A stretch of 64,000 bases of DNA from Rhipicephalus microplus (Eukaryota > Arthropoda > Arachnida > Ixodida > Ixodidae): the NCBI RefSeq assembly GCF_043290135.1, contig NC_134707.1, forward strand, positions 79,812,987 to 79,876,986, in the 5' to 3' direction. The translations under genes were made by a program, and so were the position numbers. Shown here one piece after another: positions 47,660 to 56,762 of this stretch. Numbering within the stretch: the stretch's first letter is position 1; each line of letters starts with the position of its first letter. A model generated the notes under the pieces. That model worked only from the letters and a program-made list of their open reading frames with translations. It did not search any database and had not been told where the DNA came from.

Positions 47660-50659
47660 ATGCCAGTACACTGCTGTGTACCGCTGTGCAAGCAGCGCCG
47701 AGTCACAGACAGTGATGGGAGCAAGGTATGTGGCATGAATTACGTTTTTGCAACGATCATTTAAACGCAAAACAGGGTATGGCGTACAGAAGCTTTATGG
47801 GCACATTCTAGGTTGCATGAATCTCCGCGGTGCACGGGCTGCACGAGAGCAATGCAGGACTAACCATTTTTCTGTGTTACTCAGACAGGCCGTGTTTTTA
47901 TAGGTTTGTCAGCTTTGCGGCTAGGTGTTTTCACTACGTCGGCCCTCTCCACGACAGTGGTGCTCTTCGATTTACCGTCTCGGACTCGCCGAGAAGCTGT
48001 CCGGCATTCGAATTTCCCTATGGCTTCGGGGAATCCTTGGACTACCCGCGGCGAGTACGAGATGGTAAATCGAAGAGCCCCGGTGATTCTCTGCAGTCGA
48101 GTGGAGAGTGCGCCGCTGCTGTTGGGGTAACTAGTGTGATAGAACCGAATTGTTAGGACGGGCTGTTTTGTGATGAGATTACACCGTGTAGGTAGACGAC
48201 GTATAAATGTTATTTTTGAAGGTGATTGCGCACAGAGACGTGTAGAGCTTCCGCTACTCCGAGTAACATGCCGTACACGCATCCTAGAAAGGCAACTCGG
48301 TTGCTTGTCCGCATTCAGGCTCCGTTGTGTCCCCAAGTACGGTCACCGCGCAGCAATAAAACTGTCATTCGGAAGATGAGGGCTATGCCCACTTTCGAAC
48401 AGAAAAGTATCTGCTCAGGCGCTTAACTTCAGTTCCCCCAACGTGCGCGGACGCAACTTTTCCATTCGGTCCTCTCTCACCGATATTCTTTTACCAACGA
48501 AATAAAATCGAAAAGATAGCGGGGCGCGCTGCCGTAGGTTTGGAAAACTGGCACCATGAGTATCGCCAGGGCTTGACTGAATGACGTTCTGCATGAGTTC
48601 AGAGCGCGGCAGTTCCATTTATTCGTGAGAGGGGATTCATTCTCTGCATTTTAGTCTCTTCGGCTCAGTTGTGTTGCAGCTGTTTGGTTGTGTTGCAACT
48701 CACCTCACCTGAAAAATGTTTCATGTTGCATTATCAAACATGCAGCTGTGGAGGCAGCCATAACTTAGTTGTACGGGATTCTGCCTTTTGGCTGCCTTAG
48801 ACTCGAAGATCATAGAAACCTTTGAAGCTACCTGGAGATAAAAAATAACTGATTTAAATTCCCCCCCGTGTCCACAAGTGACTAATGCCTCTTAAGGCTT
48901 GCTGTGAAGGGCCATATCTAGGAAAGGCTGCTAGAAAAGGGGAGTGTGCGCAGAAAAAACTGAGGGGGGTGGGTCACATTACAAGTGCATCATTAGTCCT
49001 GCAATGCACGTATTAGTGTGACCTCTATTCTTTGTGAGATGAATTTGTGATAGTGCCTGTGTTTGTAAACAACAATCAAACAGCTAAGAGAAAGCTAGCT
49101 CATGACGTCGAACTGAATGTTTTTTTGCTTATATCTTGTAGGTATCCTTCCACCGCTTTCCGAAAGATGCAATGATATACAAGAAGTGGATTGTTGCGAT
49201 CAACAGGGATGAAGGCCCGGAATTTCAAGTCGGCAAGTCAACGAAGGTCTGCTCGAAGCATTTTAGGTCATCGGACTTTATACCTAGCGTTGCGAGTGGC
49301 CGCAGCCTCCTTCGGGACTCGGCAGTTCCGTCAGTTTTTGCTTTTTCCAAGGAAAAGAAAGAACGGAAGCCCCCAAAGCCACGTGCTTCACCACAAGTAA
49401 GAAGCCGAAACCCGGTTCTAGGCCCAGGAGTGCTAGGCGATGAGCTTATGCATAGCCCAGATGAAGTGAAGGCAGCACCGGTACGTCTAGAGGAACCCAC
49501 TAGGCTCAACAGCTCACTTGAAGATGGAAATGCACGTTTGGCCGAAACGATAAAACAGAAAAACAACGAAATCGCGCGGCTCCGAGACGAGCTTTGCCAA
49601 ATAAAGGAGCAGCTTGTTGCTGCAAAAGGAATCATCGGGCAACTGGGCTTTGAAAAGGCGTCCTTGAGTTGCCAACTTGCTGCTGAAAGAGAACGAACGG
49701 CTCCCTTCACAGTGGAACGGTTCAAGGACTGCGATAAAGACATGCTATTTTACACTGGGCTGCCAAGCTACAACCATTTCAAGAAACTTCTGGTCTACTT
49801 GAACCCCGGTGATGATGGGTGCAACGTTCTATGTTCAGAACGTACAGAAAGCAGTGAACCCAGATCATTGCAAGGGCGGAAGAGAAAACTAAGCACGGAA
49901 AATGAGCTGTTTTTGGTGCTAGTCCGACTGCGCCTCGGCCTGTTTGAAGATGATTTGGCTCACAGGTTCTGCATTGCCCAGTCAACTGTGTCCCGAATAT
50001 GCACATCGTGGATTAACTTCCTGTATGCCAAACTAGGCCTGTTACCTCTGTGGGCTCCTAGAAGAATTGTAGATGCTACAATGCCACCCGAGTTTAAGGA
50101 AAAGTATTCATCGACTCGAGTAATCCTGGACGCCACGGAAATACAGTGCGAGGTGCCATCATCCTTGTCCCTACAGTCTACAACGTACTCCCCATACAAG
50201 TCGAGCAACACATTCAAGGGACTCATCGGCGTCCTGCCTGATGGCCTTGTCGCCTTTGTGTCCGAGCTTTTCACAGGATCCAGCTCAGACAGAGAGTGTG
50301 TGATTAGGAGTGGTTTTTTAGACTTGAAGTTTGACGACGAAGATGCTGTTATGGCAGATAAGGGCTTTCGCATCGAAGATCTCTTGGCAAAGAATGGAGT
50401 GAAATTGAACCTGCTGCCGTTCCTGAAGGGTGGCACATTCTCACCTAAGGAAGTGAAATCTACAAAGGAGATTGCTGCTTTGCGGATACACGTGGAGCGG
50501 CGGATACAGCGGATAAAGGCATTCCACATTTTTGATAGACCCATACCGTTAACCTTGGCTCCACTGATTAACCAAATTTGGACTGTGACGGCAATCCTGA
50601 GCAACTTCCAGTCTTCTCTCATGCAACAGTCAAGTGGCAAACCGCAACAAGAGCCTTAG
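47660..50659 (+). CDS. THAP-domain DDE transposase, two exons, 527 aa
   Basis: Exons 47660-47725 and 49142-50659; the 1,416-bp intron has donor AAG|GTATGT and acceptor CTTGTAG|GTATCC, phase 0. Residues 1-88 form a C2CH THAP zinc finger: C5/C6, C10, W38, C59, H62, then AVPSVF at 83-88. It should bind element ends. A leucine-rich coiled coil spans ~138-207. A helix-turn-helix of the type preceding DDE_Tnp_4 is at ~275-322. The catalytic domain has D352 (ILDATE), D428 (MADKGF) and E474 (HVERR), the expected acid triad. Length and domain order are normal for ISL2EU-type transposases. No stop or frameshift is seen, unlike the neighbouring LINE. The short first exon completes the THAP finger, which supports the splice choice. 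It probably cuts and joins the element in the nucleus. Confidence 0.85.
47938..48115. repeat. Foldback (palindromic) element in the transposase intron
   Basis: The two halves are reverse complements with small differences. CTCTCCAC (47945) faces GTGGAGAG (about 48101), CTCTTCGATTTACC (47963) faces GGTAAATCGAAGAG (48064), and the centre near 48025 is itself nearly palindromic. This gives a hairpin of about 85-bp arms. It resembles a small non-autonomous foldback/MITE insertion. It also explains the paired opposite-strand ORFs here. Confidence 0.7.
48126..49141 (+). other. Rest of transposase intron 1, no gene seen
   Basis: About 1 kb of unremarkable sequence with no supported coding region. 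It ends in a T-rich tract and TTGTAG, the splice acceptor used here. Confidence 0.6.
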
Positions 50660-50707
50660 ATGTGGCAAGCTAAAAAATTACGCCCTTTCCCACGAGGGGA
50701 TTCCTGC

Positions 50708-51048
50708 GAAGGATGGGGAGCGTAACGGCGCTCCATCTAAACAGCACTTTGCGACTTATCACAAAGTATATATTTTTGCAATGCACCAATGAAGTGCAAG
50801 AGTTTTTTTTTCAGCGCATGCATTTGCTTTCACGAGACGAGCCCGCTTCCACTTTAAAAGCTCTGAAGCGACAGTGTTGCTGGTGTCCTCCTGGGCCGGC
50901 ACGAGCCCCGACCATGAGATGGCTCCTGGAGCGACAGTGTTGCCGGCGTCTTCCTGGGCGCATGCGCAGGTGGCGTGCGGACGACGGACTATGGAGGGAC
51001 AGAGCCCAAGCCTAAGATGCATTCGCAGTTACGCTCCGCATCTAAAAG
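50708..51048 (-). repeat. TTTTAGATGCGGAGC-family repeat, opposite orientation
   Basis: On the minus strand, TTTTAGATGCGGAGC starts at 51048 and GTCCGTCGTCCGCAC follows, matching the layout of the 40796 insertion (GTGCGCCGTCCGCAC, then GCATGCGCC). It has its own 63-bp direct repeat: GCGACAGTGTTGC at 50868 and 50931. A second short end, TTTAGATGGAGCG (minus strand), is at about 50742. Boundaries are approximate. Confidence 0.5.
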
Positions 51049-51081
51049 AACACACAGCACTTGGCACGTTTTAATGCACCG

Positions 51082-51285
51082 ACGACTGATGATTGACTGT
51101 TTGTGAGGTGTAACGTGCCGACGCTACACAGGCGATGAAGCGCGCCGTAGTGGAGGGCTCCGGAGTAATTCTGATCACCTGGGGGTCTTTAACGTGCACT
51201 GAAATCTCAAACACGCAGGCAATTTCACTTTCCACCTCAGTCCAAAAAGCGGCTGCTCCGGCCAGGAAACGAGCCCACAAATGGA
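51082..51285 (-). mobile_element. Degraded copy of the tick-type SINE
   Basis: It shares with the SINE at 42129 the block GCCGTAGTGGAGGGCTCCGG (51146-51165), then CACCTGGGGGTCTTTAACG and TCTCAAACACGC, in the same order, after a short relic of the GATT tail. Many substitutions separate the two, so this insertion is older. No target duplication is evident. Confidence 0.65.
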
Positions 51286-52629
51286 GGATGACTGCAGGAT
51301 CAAAAGGGAGATGACAGCACGGACCGTGAAACTGGTAATCTGCAGCTGTGTGACTTGAGCACTCAGGGGCGCCACGTGCGCGAACAAAAAAGCCTTGAGC
51401 AAGAAGGCAATGTTGTGCGCTGTTAAGTTGTTGCTCACTGTGTGATTCATTGAAAGACGTAACCACCAAACTTGTACTCACTGTGTAAATACTTGTGCAA
51501 TTTTTTTTCCTGGTCATCTCTGGACACCATTCACGCTAACAAAAGGCTCCCGAACCTGGATTCACAGCAGTACTTTGTCAAGCTCTATTATTATTTCTTC
51601 GCTCATTTGTAATTCTTCCTTATTGTTCATATACTGTGTTGTGTTTGTTAACCTACCTCAAGTTGACTCTCATTGTAACAAATCTTGCAAAGATTGACTA
51701 TAAACTAGTTTTGTTTTGTCTATGTGCAGCTCAATGGCAGAAGATGTGGTTGTGTCCAGTCATGACATGCTTTTGGTTACCACAGACTAAATTTTAAGTA
51801 ATCTAGTCCAAAAAATGCTCACAAAGGGATTGAGTGGTGCTAGCATGTACATTATAACTTATTTGGATGAGATAAGAATTTAATTCGCAGCATTGCAATG
51901 TGGCCCACAATCATAGCTTTTCGCCCCCCCCCCCCCTTTAGGTATGTTTCGTTGCCTTTTTTGCTTTTTTGAGGCCGTAGCACTTCTGTGTATCGCTGTG
52001 TATCACATGTTAAAACATGTGGAGCTGTCCACCTTGAATGGCTTGAAAGGCGCACTCGCTGCGTGCGGAGCATTTCTCTATTTCAAAAAAAAAGTGCAGG
52101 AACACAAAAGTACATGTCCTTTGCGACTCTGTAGCATGTGGTTAAGAAAACTGCTACGTTGTGTTTGCGTCTATTCCTGCAATATCACTCAAACTGATGC
52201 GTTACAAAGCATCACTATGCCTGAAAAATGGTGTTTTTCTGAACTTTCATCGGCGAGATTTTAAATTATTCAAAATTAAATCGAGCGAGTGTGAGCTCAC
52301 GTACAATATCTATATTCTCTTAGACGTATCCAAAACTTTTAAGGGCTCACTAAGTTCTGTATGAATACAAGCAACTGGATGCTGCAAGTATGTACTAAGA
52401 TTCATTAAACACTGCTTAAAAACCTTGGATGGGAGTCTAATATTAATAGGTATGGCATGCAATCTTTAATCTTTACCCAAAATATGATACATGAGATTTT
52501 TCATTTCCTTATTGTGGTCTCCACAACTTGTGCTGTGGCAATGTGAAGTCTAGTGAAAAAAGTGAATCTGAAAAAATTCTTGCACGAAATCAGCCTGTGT
52601 GTTTGGTTCACACTAAAGCAGCCAATGTT
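51286..52629. other. AT-rich stretch between the two convergent genes, no gene seen
   Basis: About 1.3 kb of AT-rich sequence with a C11 run near 51927 and T-rich tracts. No ORF here has recognisable content. It probably holds 3' UTR sequence of the transposase and nuclease genes. Confidence 0.5.
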
Positions 52630-52635
52630 TTTATT
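52630..52635 (-). terminator. Possible polyadenylation signal of the nuclease gene
   Basis: AATAAA on the minus strand, about 320 bp beyond the nuclease stop codon. Position and strand fit, but such hexamers are common in AT-rich DNA. Confidence 0.3.
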
Positions 52636-52954
52636 TCCACATGTCCGCAAGATGAAAATTTTTTATCTCAATGTATTATGTTGCGTTGCCTTCTCTGCGT
52701 TGAGATTTTGGGGCACGTTAAGATGCCCAGGCAGCCAAGACAATTTGCAACCATCCATTACAGGGCACAGTATTGCCCAGATGCACAAATGGCAAGTAAA
52801 GCTCGGAGCGTTATTTTTTTAGTATTGAAAAATCTTCTGGCACGAAGGTAGCACCGAGTTACCTCTTGGCTAGGGTGGGCAGATATTGTGCACGCCTCAT
52901 AGGTTAGGTGTAGCTTTGGCGCACTAATCAGCCGAAATCTGGAAGCTTCACTGA

Positions 52955-55900
52955 TTACCGCCTGGCAAGAAGGGGCAGCATTTGCTCAAAGAAGGCATCA
53001 AGCTTTTTGCGCATATCCTCCCACTCGTTCCTGTCGAACCAAATGCGCTCAATGCCAATCCACTTTTCCGAACACACGACAAAATCGCCCCACAAGCAGC
53101 CAGTGAGGGCCATCTGCCCAAGCACCTGAGCATAATACTCATGGTCTCTGTCCAGCTGCGGTTCACCATTTTCCCCGAACACCAAGGAAAACTTTTTTTT
53201 CTTCGCTTCCTCTGGCTCAGAGTCTTTCAGAGAATGGGGGCACTTGACCTCCAACACACCATATGAAAGTTCTTCCGGGTCGTACACGAGTCCATCTGGT
53301 GTTGCACCCAACCAAGGGCACACAGGGTCTACCACAAGGCCGCAATGCTGCACTGACACATTGTGCCCGTAGCTGTTCATGACAGCTATATACCTATCTT
53401 TGGCCATGTTCTCATTCCTTATGCCATATTGCACCGGACGGACGTGCGTGAGGTCCTTCGGCTCAATGAGGTTACGGAGGCCCTTCTCCGTCCATGCCTG
53501 CCGCCTGACGACGTGGCCGAAAGTTGACGCTGTCAGTCGATTGGCCCGTGCCTGGCGCCAGCGTTCACTGAGCCGCTGCTGCCTTGAGTTCAGCTCGAGG
53601 TCCCGAGCTTCTTCTTGTGACAGCTGGATCTCCTGCACAATGTGGAAGTAAATATAGCATGAGAAAGCGCTAGAAACTTTCAACGGCTCAGAGCTTGCAT
53701 ACACTGTACTTTGACTACTAGCAAGGCCCAATCAGCTTTCCTGCAGCCTAGCTGGTATGCCAATGTTTGTTTTCGGTACCGTGCTGCACTAAGATTAATA
53801 GCCAGTCATCAAAAGACAGATTTAGGAGCCACTTTTAGGAGAGTCATTGGCATGAATGGCAGAATAGCAGCAGCAATGAAATTGTGCTTTTTAATAAGAA
53901 CAGGCAAGAGAGGAGCACAGTTCCCGGTTTTTTAAGCAAAGCTTGGATAGCTAGGGTTCCATATATTTTTTGCATTTGGATATAGAAGCTCATGAGGCTG
54001 CAAATGTTTTCAAAGCGCAATACAATAAAAAGAAGTCCACACGTGTGTCCCCTCATGTTTAAAATGGCATATGCAGTGGATGGTGACCGCGCACATAAAA
54101 AAAAACAAAAAAAACAACGGGGTGTTTGTCGTCCTAGCAAAAGTAGCTAGAGATTTGGGCTTGAGAGTGGCACACACACCAACTGAGGCATCGGTGTTCG
54201 CACCACAGAATGAATGCGCACCTGAGTCGGGCTCCACCACCTGCCGCCGCAGCGTTAGCGCCCGGTCATCCCTATTCTAAAGCTATATTGCTATAATGCA
54301 GGTTTGACAAAATCAGAGGACATGCAATCGACAGTGGCCCCAAGTTCGATTAAGTGTAAGTCTTGGTTTACATTACACTGATGCATTGAAATGAATCGAA
54401 ATACGGATATTGGGTGGTAAAGCTAGCAAATAGCAAATGTTAGCCTGTAGAAGCACATATGAGTGAGACTGTTTAATAACCACACAGCTTAACATCCTTC
54501 AAAGCGTAGAACATAAAGCAATGATCTGCACTGATAAAATAAAGCACAGCATTAGTGCTGGGTTTGCCTGTAGTTTAAAATTGCTTAACCACTATCATCA
54601 CTGGGGCCATTGTCTTCGCATTTGTAACATTTGGTGGAAGCAAATAGGGCATTCATAATTTTCTCGCTTTCTCTTTTTACAGAGGACTGCATAAGAATAT
54701 TTCTAGGCTGCATGTGCTCTACATCTAGGTCCACCTAATCGGTTAAAAGCATGAATTGTACACACTCCACCAGTGCAGAGAGAAGTATCTTTTCTATACT
54801 GCACTTACAGTCAACACCCTCCATTCTTCAGCCGTGAATCTGCCGGGCAAGGGTGGCTGTGAGGCTCCGTCACTAAACAGAGTCAAAGCTGGCACTGGTG
54901 TCACGGTGGCTGCCCCTTGCGAAATGCTGAGTGACATCCACGTAGTGAAGCCTGCAGGGAGTTTTGCCTGCTGGTATGACAATGCAGACCCCGCAGGCGC
55001 AGGCCCAAGCTTTGTGTCCATTGACGGCCCCCCAGCAGCAAGGAGAATGGCAGCAAAGTCGAAGGTCCCGAGGCTCTGGAGGTCCTCTCCCAGGCTATGG
55101 ATCGCTTCAAGGTGTTGCTGCTCCTTTTGCTCCTCAGCCCGCGCATCAAAAAGTCGCACGGGCATTGGCATGCCCATGCCACCCTCACGTGGACTCCGCC
55201 AGTCCACGTTCTGCACGGCCATAGGCCTGATGCTTTGTCGTCGGGGGCGCCTCCATTGCTGCGGCAACTCGGTGCATGAAAGCTCTGGTGGTGCCTCTTT
55301 GAAGCCCTTCTGCTTCAGCAGAACAAGGAGGCGCAGAGCCGCAAGAATGTGGCTGCAGGCACCACCAGCCCCAGCGGGGCACTCACAACTAGAATCTGCC
55401 ACTGCTCTACTGTCGCTTTTCAAAGCCAAGCTGACTTTGTACGGCCGCCCACTCTTCTTCTGGCTTCGGTAGCACGTGGCACGTGCATAGACAATCCCGA
55501 TACTGTAAGAGACACAACAATAACAAAAAAAAGAACTTTGTAAGCTGCACACAGTCAAGTTTGTCATCTTTTTACCGAGTGCTATATCACAAGTACGAAT
55601 AAAGCTGTCATGGCACTTGCCATGACAGCTTTATGCAAAGCAACAACGTTATGCAACCTACTCTCCACAAAGTAATGACTATGTAATTCGGGAAAACCCC
55701 TGCGCAGCTGACGTTACAGTGCAATAATACAAAACCTGCATGAAGTGCTTCGATGTGAACAACCTCTAGTGGAACATAAAAAAACACTGCTTTTTATTGA
55801 CGAGTTGGAAAACCACATGCCAATGCTGCTGAAAAATCTCCAAACCAACAAGCACAGAATGAACCAGGTTTTTAAGGAGTCCCACTGTTAACTTACGTTG

Positions 55901-56611
55901 ACACTTGCGGTGGATCAGTTCCGTTCTTTCTAGCCGTCCTTGTAGACCCGTTTAGTCTAAATGTTTAGTAAACAAACTAGCGTACGTCGTGTTTTATACA
56001 AAGCAGCATGCGCACTCGTAAAGGCAGCACATTAATATTAGACCAGTAATGCATACGTGCGGACGCGAAATTTGTTTGCGCAAAAAACTGTTTTCATAGT
56101 ACGAGCGATGTCCTTCAAGGCATGCACACTGCACCACCGGAACAGCTGCGAAGTTCCTGCGCGACCACGCCTGCTGCTCGGACGTGCTAAAAATAAACGC
56201 CAAACCATAGCCTCCTCTTGTCAAGCCATAATGACAAGTTATCCAAGCACGTGAGCACGCGTAGTGAAAGAAACACGCAGTGACATGACCGACCTCGCCG
56301 AGAACGCCCGCACGACGTTAACATCGGCGGCACTATTTGTACGTTGCTCCAAAAGGAAAAGCACTGCATGCTTTCAGAAGGTTACACAAAACGTCGCTTA
56401 CCTACCTTGTGTCACAGGCGTTGGTCACAACCGACGACGGCAAAGTGTACGCTTCCACGGCGAAGGCATAAGATTTTGTTTGCTGCTTGGATGACGTTGG
56501 CGCCTGGTTTATTAGGTCCGCTACAGTGTCGTTCGGTATATGCGGCAAGTTTTCTAAACAGTTTGTCCACATCACATGTTCGGGCACTGGGAAACGTCTT
56601 GCTGTGGCCAT
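52955..56611 (-). CDS. SWIM zinc-finger / YqaJ-family exonuclease, three exons, 525 aa
   Basis: Exons on the minus strand: 56611-56406, 55502-54809, 53632-52955 (1,578 nt with stop). Junctions: AAG|GTAGGT to TTACAG|TATC, and GACT|GTAAGT to GTGCAG|GAG; both keep frame. Residues ~100-125 form a SWIM zinc motif, C108-X-C110-X7-C118-X-H120. Residues ~301-525 form a YqaJ nuclease of the PD-(D/E)XK fold: RANRLTAS near 327, YGIRNE at 369-374, TPDG with D413, EVK at 428-430 and YYAQVLGQM with Q469. These are the expected catalytic residues. YqaJ proteins are relatives of lambda exonuclease that digest DNA ends; in ISL2EU elements a YqaJ protein accompanies the transposase, perhaps processing transposition intermediates. 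The frame is open throughout. The first ATG is plausible; an upstream exon cannot be excluded. Confidence 0.8.
53633..54808 (-). other. Nuclease intron 2
   Basis: 1,176 bp between canonical GT and AG borders on the minus strand. AT-rich, with an A-rich tract near 54099-54118. No separate gene recognised. Confidence 0.6.
55503..56405 (-). other. Nuclease intron 1
   Basis: 903 bp between GTAGGT and a T-rich tract ending TTACAG on the minus strand. It contains a perfect 17-bp-arm palindrome at 55599-55634. No separate gene recognised. Confidence 0.6.
55599..55634. repeat. Perfect hairpin, 17-bp arms with a 2-nt loop
   Basis: ATAAAGCTGTCATGGCA is followed by CT and then its exact reverse complement. 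It lies in an intron and is not T-tailed, so it is not a Pol III terminator. It may be a foldback relic. Confidence 0.8.
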
Positions 56612-56684
56612 CGCAGTAGCTCAGCGCAGTGAAGCGGGTGTTCAGAAGTCGTACGGCCGTACTAGCGAACGCGTTTCCGTCGAC

Positions 56685-56762
56685 TGCTCGCCCACATTAA
56701 AATGGCGGCGGGGTCGAAGTGCACAGTGTTGCCAGAGCACAAAGCAATTTTGCATATGGTCT
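56685..56762 (-). repeat. Right terminal inverted repeat of the DNA transposon
   Basis: Read inward it starts AGACCATATGCAAAATT, and it carries the inverted CCGCCATTTT at 56708-56699, 55 bp from the end. It lies upstream of the nuclease gene on the minus strand. Confidence 0.75.

Larger units (their letters stand above)
47485..56762. mobile_element. Apparently intact ISL2EU-like DNA transposon (9,278 bp)
   Basis: The element is inserted into the D-arm of a satellite tRNA. The left flank ends GGCGCAAT and the right flank resumes ATTGGTTAGCGC, so removing the element with one AT restores GGCGCAATTGG exactly; the target duplication is AT. Its ends are inverted: AGGCAATATGCGAAATTA at the left against AGACCATATGCAAAATTG read inward from the right, 14 of 18 identical. 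A second inverted match lies about 54 bp in from both ends. It carries a THAP-DDE transposase (+) and a SWIM-YqaJ nuclease (-), convergent and with open reading frames. From memory of the ISL2EU superfamily, an AT duplication plus a THAP transposase plus a YqaJ protein is its hallmark. Later insertions inside include a foldback element, a SINE and a TTTTAGATGC-family piece. Confidence 0.85.

Noticed and set aside
47830..48336. Opposed ORFs of 74-151 codons in the transposase intron
   Set aside because: They arise from the foldback palindrome, which reads similarly on both strands.
54756..55472. A 238-codon plus-strand ORF opposite the SWIM exon
   Set aside because: The minus-strand frame has the SWIM motif and matching splice sites; the plus frame shows only arginine/serine-rich complement sequence.
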